Below, one piece after another: positions 7,626 through 15,728 of a DNA stretch of 44,267 nt. Within the stretch, counting starts at the first letter, position 1. Each line of letters begins with the position of its first letter. The notes beneath the pieces are model-generated. The model did no database searches. It was given only the letters and a program-made list of their open reading frames with translations, and was not told the DNA's origin. Both the position numbers and the translations under genes were made by a program. The stretch spans positions 1 through 44,267 of the forward strand of contig JAFAZN010000224.1 of assembly GCA_019239775.1 (NCBI GenBank), written 5' to 3'. The stretch is from Chloroflexota bacterium (GTDB lineage Bacteria > Chloroflexota > UBA6077 > CF-72).

Positions 7626-8753
7626 ATGGCGTACGCTTCTCGCGTGCGACAACCCGCGTGGGTTCGACTGGCCGTGGCTATGGCGGTGCTCGTCGTCATC
7701 GCACTCACGCTCGGCTTGGATACTTGCTGGTGCGACCACCAGCGCTCGGTGCAACGCGCGGCGCTGCTAGGTGTGGTTGGGCTTGCGTTCGCCGTGGAGC
7801 TGGTGTGGGGTCGTTGGCCGCGCTGGCTCTTCGCGCTCAGCGTCGCCGCGCCGGTGGGATGGCTCATCTTTAGTGACAACGGCTCGGTATCCGCGCTCTT
7901 GTTGCTGTTTATGGTGGGTTGGTGTGTATTTACCGGCAGTCTACGGGTAAGCGTTTGGTCCGCGGTCCTGAGCATCGTGGCGGTGCTGGGTTATGTGCAT
8001 TTCGATACTCCGGACCGATGGCTGCCCTGGATAGCTGGTATCAGTGCGACCTGGCTGATGATGCGTCTATTTGTCATGCAGCAAACGTTGGTCCAGCAAC
8101 TGCGCGCCGCGCAGGCGGACATGGAGCGAAACGCGGTTGCGACCGAACGACGCCGCATCGCTGGCGAGATCCACGATGTCGCGGCACACGCGTTGGCGCT
8201 AACGGTGCTGCACCTGACCGGCCTCCGCTTGCGCGTGCAGCGCGAAGGTGGCGATGCTGGCCTGGTGGAGTCGCTTGCGGAGGCGGAACGGCTTGGCCGA
8301 CAGAGCCTCGACGATATCCGCCGGACGGTCGGCTTGCTCCAGGAGCCGTCTTCTGGTATTGCTCCGCCGTTACCAGGTGCACCCGATATTCCAGGTCTCG
8401 TCGAGCAGTATCGAACCGGAGGACTGGACGTCAGCTTGGAGCTTCGCGGCGAACCCCAAAGTGTTCCACCTGCAACAGGTCTTGCGCTCTACCGCATTCT
8501 CCAGGAGTCTCTGGCGAATGCCGTCAAGCATGCGCCCGGCGCTGCTGTGCGCATCGACCTCGCCCTGGAGCGAGACGCGCGGTTGAGCGTGCGTAATCCG
8601 ATCTCCACAGAACATCCGTCGCGCAACGGATCCGGGCACGGACTTGGCGGCATGCGCGAGCGTGCGGACTTGCTCGGTGGCGAATTGAGCGCGGGTCCGG
8701 AGGACGGGGCCTGGCGCGTGGAGTGCGTTATTCCAATTGGCACACGTGCGTGA
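7626..8753 (+). CDS. Sensor histidine kinase, NarL/DesK type (HisKA_3)
   Basis: The 375-residue kinase has about five membrane segments within residues 12-155 and little extracellular sequence, suggesting that it senses the membrane itself. The dimerisation/phosphoacceptor motif ERRRIAGEIHDVAAHAL puts the phosphorylated His at 183. The ATPase domain shows the N-box ESLANAVKHAPG (Asn298) and the G-box GSGHGLGGMRERADLLGG (about 335-352). The family is the two-component HPK7 group that partners with LuxR-type regulators. Its TGA stop overlaps the GTG start of the response regulator (GTGA), implying translational coupling. Confidence 0.9.
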   Translation: MAYASRVRQPAWVRLAVAMAVLVVIALTLGLDTCWCDHQRSVQRAALLGVVGLAFAVELVWGRWPRWLFALSVAAPVGWLIFSDNGSVSALLLLFMVGWCVFTGSLRVSVWSAVLSIVAVLGYVHFDTPDRWLPWIAGISATWLMMRLFVMQQTLVQQLRAAQADMERNAVATERRRIAGEIHDVAAHALALTVLHLTGLRLRVQREGGDAGLVESLAEAERLGRQSLDDIRRTVGLLQEPSSGIAPPLPGAPDIPGLVEQYRTGGLDVSLELRGEPQSVPPATGLALYRILQESLANAVKHAPGAAVRIDLALERDARLSVRNPISTEHPSRNGSGHGLGGMRERADLLGGELSAGPEDGAWRVECVIPIGTRA

Positions 8754-9406
8754 TCCGTGTTTTACTGGTTGACGATCAGCCGCTCGCACGCGCCGGTCTT
8801 CGGACAATCCTGTGCGAGCCGGAGGGTTTCCTGGTCGTTGGCGAATGCGCAGACGGCGACGAAGTGCTCGAGGCGGTTCGGCGTGATCGGCCGCAGCTGG
8901 TGGTGATGGACGTGCGCATGCCGCACATGAATGGAGCGGATGCGACGCGACAGCTCCGCGAACGCGTCTTGGAGCCCCCGCCTGTGCTGATTCTCACGAC
9001 CTTTCAGGACGAGGAGGTGCTTTCGTCTGCGCTCCGCGCCGGTGCTGCCGGTTTCCTGCTGAAAGATGCGCCGGGCGAGGAGATCCTGCGGGCTGCTCGA
9101 AGAGTAGCGGCTGGTGATGCGTATCTTGATGCTGCAGTCACCGCTCGTGTGCTGGCGGCGTACCGCCAGACGACCGCGGCTCGTGGTGAAGTTGAACTGC
9201 CGGAGCTCACACAGCGTGAGCTAGAGGTGCTGCGCTTGGTCGGGCGGGGACTCTCGAACGAAGAGATCGCCGACCAGCTGGTCATCGGCGAAGGCACCGT
9301 CAAGACGCATATCGGTCGCATTTTCGACAAACTGGACGTGCGTGACCGGCCTGCTGCCATCGTGTTCGCCTTCGATCGCGGCGTTGTCCGCGCCGAGCCT
9401 CCGTAA
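8750..9406 (+). CDS. Response regulator, NarL/LuxR family
   Basis: The 218-residue protein is read from the GTG at 8750, which overlaps the kinase stop (GTGA) and begins the receiver domain directly with VIRVLLVDDQ; an upstream ATG at 8723 would add nine unneeded residues. The receiver domain covers about 1-120: acidic pocket Asp8-Asp9, phosphoacceptor Asp54 in VVMDVRMP, LTTF switch and the FLLKDA lysine. The LuxR-type HTH covers about 153-215 (LTQRELEVLRLVGRGLSNEE, GTVKTHIGRIF). It is the cognate partner of the upstream kinase; its target promoter was not identified. It ends two bases from the convergent ArsR gene. Confidence 0.93.
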   Translation: MIRVLLVDDQPLARAGLRTILCEPEGFLVVGECADGDEVLEAVRRDRPQLVVMDVRMPHMNGADATRQLRERVLEPPPVLILTTFQDEEVLSSALRAGAAGFLLKDAPGEEILRAARRVAAGDAYLDAAVTARVLAAYRQTTAARGEVELPELTQRELEVLRLVGRGLSNEEIADQLVIGEGTVKTHIGRIFDKLDVRDRPAAIVFAFDRGVVRAEPP

Positions 9407-9407
9407 C

Positions 9408-10154
9408 TCAGGCGACAGTCAGGTCCAGGAGTTCCGAAAGAGCCGCTCGGCCCGTCTCGCTGACGCGTAAAGCGCGCGTGTTCGGCCGATGCAGTACCCA
9501 ACCGCGCTCGAGCATCTCGGTGCACACATTCGCACCGAGCTCGCCACTCAGATGGGGTCGCGACTCGGTCCAGTCCAGACACGCTCGGGCGTCCACGCGT
9601 TCGCTGAGCTCAACGCCAACTCGCCGGAAAACCTCGGCTGCGTTTGGTCCAAGTGCAACTGGTCCGAGCCCAGATCGCACGCGGCGCGCCGGCAGCTCGC
9701 GCAGTTGCAAGTCCACCAGCGCCCCATGCTGGACCAACGCGTCGAACAGTCCAGCGCCGAAACGCCCCGCGAGGTGGTCGTAGCACGTTCGCGCAGCGCG
9801 CAACGCAGCCAGGCGACTGGTCTCGTCCAGCGTGCGCGTCGGACGCAGCGGCGCAAGTGACGCGAGCGCCTCCAGGACTTCGGCAACGTGGGGTCCGCTG
9901 AGCTGGTACATGCGGTTGCGGCCCGAACGTTCGCAGCGAACCAGTCCGCCACCCGCCAGGCGTGCAAGGTGGGCGCTGGCCGCGGGCAAGCCGATCCGCG
10001 CGTGCGCTGCCAATGCGGACATCGATAGCGCTTGGCCTTGCGCCTGTAGGGCCAGCAACATGGCGGCGCGCGCGTCGTCCGCGATCAAACTGGCGATCAT
10101 CGAAATATCGGCTTCGCCGTTCAGGCGGTGGTCCCGCAAAGCGTGTATAGCCAT
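9408..10154 (-). CDS. ArsR-type winged-helix transcriptional regulator
   Basis: The 248-residue protein starts at ATG 10154. The winged helix occupies about 18-90 (EADISMIASLIADDARAAML, then PAASAHLARLAGGGLVRCER, then GRNRMYQL wing). A longer conserved C-terminal region follows with CYDHLAGRFGAGLFDAL and CLDWTESRPHLSGELGA, typical of the long ArsR proteins of Chloroflexota, Actinobacteria and Proteobacteria that pair with small exporters or oxidoreductases. No CxC metal site is visible, so the ligand is probably organic. It is divergent from the F420-type nitroreductase at 10294, with 139 bases between them, and is the likely regulator of that gene. Confidence 0.85.
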   Translation of the reverse strand: MAIHALRDHRLNGEADISMIASLIADDARAAMLLALQAQGQALSMSALAAHARIGLPAASAHLARLAGGGLVRCERSGRNRMYQLSGPHVAEVLEALASLAPLRPTRTLDETSRLAALRAARTCYDHLAGRFGAGLFDALVQHGALVDLQLRELPARRVRSGLGPVALGPNAAEVFRRVGVELSERVDARACLDWTESRPHLSGELGANVCTEMLERGWVLHRPNTRALRVSETGRAALSELLDLTVA

Positions 10155-10293
10155 TGCCGGTACCGTACTGCCAGAACACTTCGCCGCGGAGCGAACTCTT
10201 TGAGCTGCTCGCACGTGGCCTCGACGCGCAAGCCAGTGCGTCGCCGGGAGGAATACAGACCGCCCGGTCGACGTTTGATCGTTCCAGACAGAT

Positions 10294-10749
10294 ATGACTG
10301 AAACACGACCAGCAGAAGCGTGGAACAACGTCAACAGCGACGTTGTCAGGCAGTTCCGCAGCGACAACGGCAAGATTTCGTCCGGCATGTTCAAGGGCGC
10401 GCGGCTACTCCTGCTCACGACCACTGGCGCGAAGAGCGGCAAGGAGCGGATCAATCCTCTGGCGTTCACGCGCGATGGCGACAACTACGTCATCATCGCC
10501 TCGAAAGGCGGCTCACCAACGCATCCGGACTGGTATCACAACATCCTTGCGAATCCCGAAGTGGGCGTCGAGGTGGCAACGCAGTCCGGCGTCGATCAGT
10601 TCCGAGCATACGCGCGCATCGCCGCGGGCGAAGAGCGGCGGCGACTGTACGCTGCGCAGGCAGCGGTGATGCCGAACTTCGCGGAGTATCAGAAGAAGAC
10701 GGAACGCAAGATCCCCGTTGTCGTGCTGGAGCCGCGCCGCCAAACGTAA
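10294..10749 (+). CDS. Deazaflavin (F420)-dependent nitroreductase family protein
   Basis: The 151-residue protein matches the Ddn/DUF385 family in length and motifs: LLLLTTTGAKSGKERINPLA (the TTTGRKSG-RxxPL cofactor loop), YVIIASKGGSPTHPDWYHNI (the G-x-P-x-HPxWxxN motif) and EVGVEVATQ. Family members are split-barrel oxidoreductases that use reduced F420 to reduce quinones, nitro compounds or similar acceptors. The upstream Shine-Dalgarno is poor (CAGACAGAT precedes the ATG), while a good GGGAGGA lies too far away at about 10242, so the mRNA may be leaderless or the start uncertain. Divergent to the ArsR gene, its likely repressor. Confidence 0.9.
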   Translation: MTETRPAEAWNNVNSDVVRQFRSDNGKISSGMFKGARLLLLTTTGAKSGKERINPLAFTRDGDNYVIIASKGGSPTHPDWYHNILANPEVGVEVATQSGVDQFRAYARIAAGEERRRLYAAQAAVMPNFAEYQKKTERKIPVVVLEPRRQT

Positions 10750-10851
10750 ACGCCTCACAAAGACAGCCGCGTAGTCACTGACCTGGAGCGCCGCGGCGCC
10801 CAGACGCGCGACGAGTTGCCGAGCGCTCGCACTGACCTGAAATAGGACCCA

Positions 10852-10891
10852 TTGACAAAAGCTGTCTTTACGTACAAGATCGCTTTGTCAA
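10852..10891 (+). promoter_or_regulatory. 40-bp dyad with TTGACAAA arms at the ArsR-like gene start
   Basis: TTGACAAA at 10852-10859 is mirrored exactly by TTTGTCAA at 10884-10891. Both arms are symmetric around the palindromic core TACGTA at 10869-10874, so the element is one dyad centred at 10871.5. The left arm contains a consensus -35 (TTGACA); CAAGAT 17 bases later (10875-10880) could be the -10. The right arm's last base is the first base of ATG 10891. A dimeric repressor bound here would block transcription of the regulator/SRPBCC pair; this is inferred from position and symmetry. Confidence 0.6.
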
Positions 10892-11463
10892 TGCGCGAAG
10901 TGCTCGTCCTCGAACAGCTCCCTCAGGTCGACGCCTTGCTCAAGCCACAGGCCATCGAGGTGTTGCGGCAGCTGGCCGAACCGCGCTCGTGCACTGAAGT
11001 TGCCGAGCGGCTGGGCCAGACTCCGCAGCGCGTCTACTACCACGTCAAGCGCCTTGTCGATTCGCAGCTGGTGGATCAGGTGGCCGAGCGCAAAGTCCGC
11101 GGGATCCACGAGGGCATCTATCTAGCTAGTGCGAAGTCGTACTGGGTCTCGCCGAACCTGGTGGGTCGCATTGGCACCTTGCGCCAGGCGCAGGACGCCT
11201 TCAGCCTGGGCTTTCTACTGGACCTGGTCGAGGAGGTTCAGTCCGACATTGCCGCGCTGGACCGCGCCGCGCCCGAATTGCCGTCAATCGGCGTTTCGGG
11301 CGAGATACACGTGATGCCTGAACGACGACAAGCCTTTTTCGACGAACTGCAGCGCGTACTGCAGGACCTGTTCACCCGCTACGGCGGCGGCGAGGGCGCC
11401 GGCGTAGATGCCTTCAAGCTGGCCGTGGCCTGCTACCCGAAAGGAAACCGAACAGATGACTGA
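10891..11463 (+). CDS. ArsR-like winged-helix regulator
   Basis: From ATG 10891 the product is 190 residues: MREVLVLEQLPQVDALLKPQ, the usual opening of the ArsR-type HTH_20 regulators, then AIEVLRQLAEPRSCTEVAER and GQTPQRVYYHVKRLVDSQLV as the DNA-binding helix pair (about residues 20-70). The C-terminal half, probably a dimerisation/ligand domain, ends in GVDAFKLAVACYPK. A TTG at 10852 with TAGGA upstream would add 13 residues but lies inside the TTGACAAA dyad, so I prefer ATG; transcription from that dyad's -10 would give a nearly leaderless mRNA. It overlaps the SRPBCC gene by 8 bases, the common ArsR-SRPBCC pairing. Confidence 0.82.
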   Translation: MREVLVLEQLPQVDALLKPQAIEVLRQLAEPRSCTEVAERLGQTPQRVYYHVKRLVDSQLVDQVAERKVRGIHEGIYLASAKSYWVSPNLVGRIGTLRQAQDAFSLGFLLDLVEEVQSDIAALDRAAPELPSIGVSGEIHVMPERRQAFFDELQRVLQDLFTRYGGGEGAGVDAFKLAVACYPKGNRTDD

Positions 11464-12328
11464 CGACGGGACGATGATGCTGCGTGTCCGCGTGGCAGCA
11501 CCACTGGCACAAGCATGGCAGGCACTCACCAGCGCAGGCCAGCTGGAGGTCTGGCTAGCAGAGCACGCCGACGTGGACTTGCCGCGGACGTTTGCCTTCT
11601 GGGGCCGCTACACCCCCGATGGTGAGGTGGGCCGCCAGCGGCTGCTATCCGCGGACGACCACACCTTGCGGTTCATCTGGACCCTCGGCGCACAGGACAC
11701 CACTGTCGAGATTCACGTGGAGCCCGACGGCGCCGACGCGAGCGTGATCAGCGTCTCCCAGACGCACTTCGATTTCCAGCAGGCACTCGCCGAATCCAGC
11801 AGTTTGAGTGTGATCCAGTCGTTCTGGGCCTTTTCGCTTGGCAACCTCGTCGACTTCTTGGAGGGACGCGGTGTTGGGTACCGCTGCGACTTCACGAGGC
11901 CCGATCTGCGGGTCGAATTGGACATCAACGCGCCGCGTGAGCGAGTCTACGCGGCGCTCGTCGAGTCCGATCAGATCAGCGCGTACTCGGGCTTTCCGAT
12001 CGGGATCGAGCCCTGGGTCGGTGGACGCTTTGCGATGGGTGGGCTCGACGAACCGCTGCGCGATCAGATCGGGGACGCGGCCAGGATCGTCGCGCTCGAG
12101 CCCGGACGCAAGATGTCGGTGGATTTTGGTGATGGCGGCGTTTCCACCTGGGAGCTGGAGGACAGCCAGGGTAAGACACGGCTCACGTTCGTACAGAGTG
12201 GGTTCAGCACACCAAGACCGCCGTACGCCGCGTGGCTCGGCACGATGGCTGGATTACTCTCACTGCGACGCTATGTTGAGGAGCCAGACTGGAGCCCCAT
12301 CTACGTGGCCGCAAGCGGGGTCATGTAG
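11456..12328 (+). CDS. Tandem SRPBCC (AHSA1/START-like) domain protein
   Basis: The 290-residue protein starts at ATG 11456, eight bases after AGGAAA and overlapping the previous stop. Two AHSA1-type domains are visible, about 4-140 (MLRVRVAAPLAQAWQALTSA ... ISVSQTHFDFQQ) and 150-285 (VELDINAPRERVYAALVESD ... ALEPGRKMSVDF). This fold forms a deep hydrophobic ligand pocket; members act in stress responses or small-molecule binding, and their function downstream of ArsR regulators is largely unassigned. Expression should follow the upstream regulator. Its end overlaps the convergent methyltransferase gene by 8 bases. Confidence 0.85.
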   Translation: MTDDGTMMLRVRVAAPLAQAWQALTSAGQLEVWLAEHADVDLPRTFAFWGRYTPDGEVGRQRLLSADDHTLRFIWTLGAQDTTVEIHVEPDGADASVISVSQTHFDFQQALAESSSLSVIQSFWAFSLGNLVDFLEGRGVGYRCDFTRPDLRVELDINAPRERVYAALVESDQISAYSGFPIGIEPWVGGRFAMGGLDEPLRDQIGDAARIVALEPGRKMSVDFGDGGVSTWELEDSQGKTRLTFVQSGFSTPRPPYAAWLGTMAGLLSLRRYVEEPDWSPIYVAASGVM

Positions 12329-12938
12329 CGGTGCGCGCGATTACCGCGTACAGCGGGTCCTCGCCGGGTCTGCCGGGGCTTCGGTCCTGCACATCAATGT
12401 CTATCCAAGTACCTGCTTGGCGCAGATATTCGGTAATCAGTGCGCCGTGACCGGTATCACCAACCGACTGCCAGATTGCGACAGCCTTGGTTGGAAAGCA
12501 GCGGTTGGAGAATGTGATTGCCAGCACTGCTCCCGGTCGCAGCACGCGACCGAGATCACGCAACACCTCAACCGGATGCGTCAGGTACTGGATCGAAACG
12601 CAGATCGCGGCCGCGTCAAATGTGGCGGTATCAAGCGGAATCGAGGGACGCGCGTTCAGGTCGTGCACCATATAGCCGTTTAGACGTGGATTGGCCGCCA
12701 GTTCCGCCTCGTTCATACCGAGTCCGAACACGTAGCGATAAGCAACCTCCGGTGGGAGGTGGCTGACCCAGCTGCTCATCAGGTCCAGCACGTCCGCGCC
12801 CGGCGGAAACAGCTCGCGGTAGACCTGCGTTACGGCGGCGACGGCCGTCCCGTCAATATGCGTGACGAACCGCGGCTGGCGGTAAAACAGCCAGTCCGGC
12901 GTTTCGTCCTGGCGGCGAAACCCGTCTTCGGCTAGCAA
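12321..12938 (-). CDS. Class I SAM-dependent methyltransferase
   Basis: The 205-residue protein has a Rossmann methyltransferase core: motif I ADVLDLMSSWVSHLP (about 48-62; the canonical GxGxG is replaced by a Ser-rich loop), acidic motif near MVHDLNARP, motif IV-like FDAAAICVSIQYLTHP, and a post-motif LGRVLRPGAVLAITFSNRCF. The opening YRQPRFVTHID is typical of a little-studied bacterial subgroup. Substrate unknown. The gene faces the SRPBCC gene and has the VOC-family remnant directly upstream. Confidence 0.85.
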   Translation of the reverse strand: MLAEDGFRRQDETPDWLFYRQPRFVTHIDGTAVAAVTQVYRELFPPGADVLDLMSSWVSHLPPEVAYRYVFGLGMNEAELAANPRLNGYMVHDLNARPSIPLDTATFDAAAICVSIQYLTHPVEVLRDLGRVLRPGAVLAITFSNRCFPTKAVAIWQSVGDTGHGALITEYLRQAGTWIDIDVQDRSPGRPGEDPLYAVIARTAT

Positions 12939-12944
12939 CTTGGA

Positions 12945-13160
12945 CTACGGCCGCGCCGCGGCAGGCTGCGCTGGGCGCTCTGCACCCTCCATCACGACCG
13001 GGAGACGTAGCTCCACATAGATGCCGTCTGGATCGAATCCGCGGCGACAGTCAGGCATAGATGGTCCATGCCGATCGGCTTGTCACGGTCCGCGGAAACG
13101 AAGTCGGGACGGTAGAACACGTCGATTTTCTGCGCGCCCACGCGGTGGCTTCAACATGGT
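12945..13160 (-). pseudogene. VOC (glyoxalase/dioxygenase) family remnant
   Basis: On the minus strand one frame reads VFYRPDFVSADRDKP and GMDHLCLTV from 13120 downwards, the typical first strand of a vicinal-oxygen-chelate domain. A second frame reads FDPDGIYVELRLPVV and stops at TAG 12945, the typical last strand, with Glu of VEL as the expected metal ligand. The middle of the domain is missing, and the two pieces are out of frame. This is a fragment left by deletion. The ~256 bases between the methyltransferase and MetE-like genes hold nothing else recognisable. Confidence 0.5.
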
Positions 13161-13194
13161 GGTACACCTTGACCTTACTGGCGCACGCGGTCCG

Positions 13195-14355
13195 TTACGA
13201 GTGCCACAACTGTTTTGACGCGAGCTCCGCTCCTTCACTGAGCGCCTTCAGCTTGGCCCAGCCGATCTGCATGTGCACACGCGCGCCCATCCCACAGTCG
13301 GTTCCAGCGATCACGTTTTGTTTGCCCACCACTTCCGCGTATCGAATAATCCGGTCGGCCACCACTTCGGGATGCTCGACCACGTTGGTAGCATGGCTCA
13401 CGACGCCAGGGATCAGGATCTTGCCGTCGGGCAGCTTCACGTCGCGCCACACTTTCCACTCATGTTCGTGGCGTGGATTTGCCGCCTCCACCGAGTATGC
13501 CTGCGCGCGGATCTTCAGCATCAGGTCGACTACATACTTCAGTGGCAGGTCATGCGTGTGCGGCCCGTGCCAGCTGCCCCAACAGATGTGATATCGCACG
13601 CGATCTTCGGGAATACCCTCGAGCGCGTGATTTTGTGCCTCCACGCGGAGCTCGGCGAACTTGCGGTAGTCCTCAATTGAAGGTGACGGCACGATCATGT
13701 CGTAGGTGTCCGGAAGGCCCGGGTCGTCGAGCTGGAGGATGAAGCCAGCGTCGACGATGGCGCGGTACTCCGGCTGCATGGCTTCGGCGATCCCGAACAG
13801 GAACTCTTCATCGCTTTTGTAGTACTCGTTCCACAGGCCGTGCTCGATCCAGCCTGGGGCGAGCGCACACATGAACTGCTCGCCGCCAGCGGCGGTGGAG
13901 TCCACCTTTATGAGCTCATCCTTGAACAGCTGAATATCGGATTGGATTTCACTTTCGCCTTTGAACGATAGGGGTCCGACACAGACCAGCCGCTCGGGGC
14001 TTGGGTTGCGAAACGTGCCCAGTGACGCATAGAACTCTGCGAATTCGATGCGCTCATTCGTCCGCTGAGACATCATCGTCGGTCCATCGCCACTCGGAAT
14101 CTTGCGCTCGATGCCGTTCATCCGCGGACCAAAATACGTGACGCCGCCGATTTTGCCGACCTCACCATCACTGATGACGTCGATACCCGCTGCCATCTGC
14201 TTCTGCACGACTTCGTGGATGCCTTCTTTGATGGCGGGTAGCAGGTCTTCACGGTTGGCCGGCGCTCCAGCCGCCGGTGCGATCTGTCCGAGGTTGTTCG
14301 ACGCCAGCAGCCTTCCGGCGTGTGTGGTCAGAATTCGATCGTTACTGCGCTGCAT
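13195..14355 (-). CDS. MetE-like zinc methyl/alkyltransferase-family protein (copy 1)
   Basis: The 386-residue protein is a single TIM-barrel homologue of the C-terminal half of cobalamin-independent methionine synthase (Met_synt_2). It opens with RILTTHAGRL and carries a full candidate zinc site: His256 and Cys258 in RYHICWGSWHG, Glu290 in YSVEAANP, Cys354 in GTDCG. The N-terminal half of true MetE is absent, so folate binding cannot be assumed; relatives include epoxyalkane:coenzyme-M transferase and the short folate-independent methionine synthases. In catabolic clusters such proteins probably activate a thiol for alkyl transfer, substrate unknown. It is divergent from the Rieske oxygenase (103 bases between them) and paralogous to the gene at 26822. 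GGTGG lies upstream of the ATG. Confidence 0.85.
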   Translation of the reverse strand: MQRSNDRILTTHAGRLLASNNLGQIAPAAGAPANREDLLPAIKEGIHEVVQKQMAAGIDVISDGEVGKIGGVTYFGPRMNGIERKIPSGDGPTMMSQRTNERIEFAEFYASLGTFRNPSPERLVCVGPLSFKGESEIQSDIQLFKDELIKVDSTAAGGEQFMCALAPGWIEHGLWNEYYKSDEEFLFGIAEAMQPEYRAIVDAGFILQLDDPGLPDTYDMIVPSPSIEDYRKFAELRVEAQNHALEGIPEDRVRYHICWGSWHGPHTHDLPLKYVVDLMLKIRAQAYSVEAANPRHEHEWKVWRDVKLPDGKILIPGVVSHATNVVEHPEVVADRIIRYAEVVGKQNVIAGTDCGMGARVHMQIGWAKLKALSEGAELASKQLWHS

Positions 14356-14458
14356 TCGAGACCACCGTATCCCGCTTCGCCCCGGCCAGTCCAGCAGTGA
14401 CGCCCGATCACGCAGGCCCGGGTGATAACGTCGTTCTGAGAGAAAAGGAGCAGCCGCT

Positions 14459-15718
14459 ATGCTAACTCAGGCCGAAAACGAGTACCTGTGTCGAATCGGG
14501 CCGGGGACGCCGATGGGCAGCCTGTTGCGCCGCTTCTGGCTGCCGGCGTTGATCTCGACAGAGCTGCCCGAGGCGGACGGCTCACCTGTTCGACTGAAGC
14601 TCATGGGTGAACAGCTGGTGGCGTTCCGCGACACAACTGGTCGGGTCGGCGTGATTCAGAACAACTGTCCGCATCGGGGCGCTTCGCTGTTCTTCGGCAG
14701 AAACGAAGAGGCAGGCATCCGGTGCGTGTACCACGGCTGGAAGTTCACGACCGAGGGCACATGCGTCGACATGCCCAATGAGCCCGCGGAGTCGGACTTC
14801 AAGGCCAAAGTCAACGCAGTCGCGTATGCGACCGAAGAGGCAGGCGGCGTGATCTGGGTATACATGGGCCCAACAGAGAAACGTCCACCGCTGCCGCGAC
14901 CGGAGTGGACGTTAGTTCCACCCGAGCAGCGCATCGTGACCCGCTACATCCAGGAAAACAACTGGGTTCAGGGACTGGAGGGCGGCATCGACTCCAGCCA
15001 CGTCTCATTCCTGCACAGCACCGTCGCCTCGCATAGAGGCGACTTCAAGGGGTCCAGCACCAATCTGTTTGCGCTGGACAAAGCGCCGGAGTTCCGCGTT
15101 GTCGAGACCGATTTCGGGCTTCTCATCGGAGCACGTCGACGCGTTTCGAACACCGAGGATTATTGGCGCGTGACACCCTATTCGCTTCCGTTTTACACCG
15201 TCATTCCGCAGGTTCCTGGCAGCGGACGCTACTACGCCGGTCATGGCTGGGTACCGATCGACGATGAGAACCTGTCGATGGTGACGTATTCCTGGCATCC
15301 GACGCGACCGATGAGCGAGTTTGGACCAACTGCCGGGCATCCGGCGCACCATGTCAGGAAGTCGGCCGATCCGTTGCGACCGCTCCAGTCACGCTCCAAT
15401 GACTATCTCATCGACCGGCAATCGCAGAAAACAGTTTCGTACACCGGTATCGAAAATGGATCCATTCAGGATCGCGCTATTCAGGAGACCATGGGCCCGA
15501 TCTACGATCGAACACAGGAGCACCTCGGCAGCGCCGATGCCGCAATCATCATGATGCGGCGGTTGCTGATGCGTCTGGCCAGGCAGTTGGAGGAGGGACA
15601 GGAGCCATTCGCGGCGGCCCATGGCGAGATCATGACCCTCCGCTCTGCCGGTTTCATGAGCAGGCCGGACGCATCGTTCGTAGAAGAAAGTGAGCCACTG
15701 GTGCGCGGCGATCGTTAA
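14459..15718 (+). CDS. Rieske non-heme iron aromatic oxygenase, phthalate-dioxygenase type
   Basis: The 419-residue oxygenase subunit starts at ATG 14459 with AAGGAG 8 bases upstream. The Rieske [2Fe-2S] cluster ligands are Cys70-x-His72 (NNCPHRGASL) and Cys89-x2-His92 (CVYHGWKF). The catalytic iron motif is DSSHVSFLH, giving His181 and His186 with bridging Asp178. Length and the opening MLTQAENEYLCRIGPGTPMG fit the phthalate 4,5-dioxygenase/O-demethylase branch, which uses a separate flavin-ferredoxin reductase; none is encoded in the window. Likely role is ring hydroxylation or oxidative demethylation of the compound imported by the neighbouring transporters. Convergent with the IclR gene, ten bases apart. 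Confidence 0.92.
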   Translation: MLTQAENEYLCRIGPGTPMGSLLRRFWLPALISTELPEADGSPVRLKLMGEQLVAFRDTTGRVGVIQNNCPHRGASLFFGRNEEAGIRCVYHGWKFTTEGTCVDMPNEPAESDFKAKVNAVAYATEEAGGVIWVYMGPTEKRPPLPRPEWTLVPPEQRIVTRYIQENNWVQGLEGGIDSSHVSFLHSTVASHRGDFKGSSTNLFALDKAPEFRVVETDFGLLIGARRRVSNTEDYWRVTPYSLPFYTVIPQVPGSGRYYAGHGWVPIDDENLSMVTYSWHPTRPMSEFGPTAGHPAHHVRKSADPLRPLQSRSNDYLIDRQSQKTVSYTGIENGSIQDRAIQETMGPIYDRTQEHLGSADAAIIMMRRLLMRLARQLEEGQEPFAAAHGEIMTLRSAGFMSRPDASFVEESEPLVRGDR

Positions 15719-15728
15719 AAACTTGGTG

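Noticed and set aside
10852-10890. TTG 10852 as the ArsR-like start
   Set aside because: It has TAGGA upstream but lies in the left arm of a symmetric dyad that also forms a -35 box; the family N-terminus starts at ATG 10891. Kept as an alternative.
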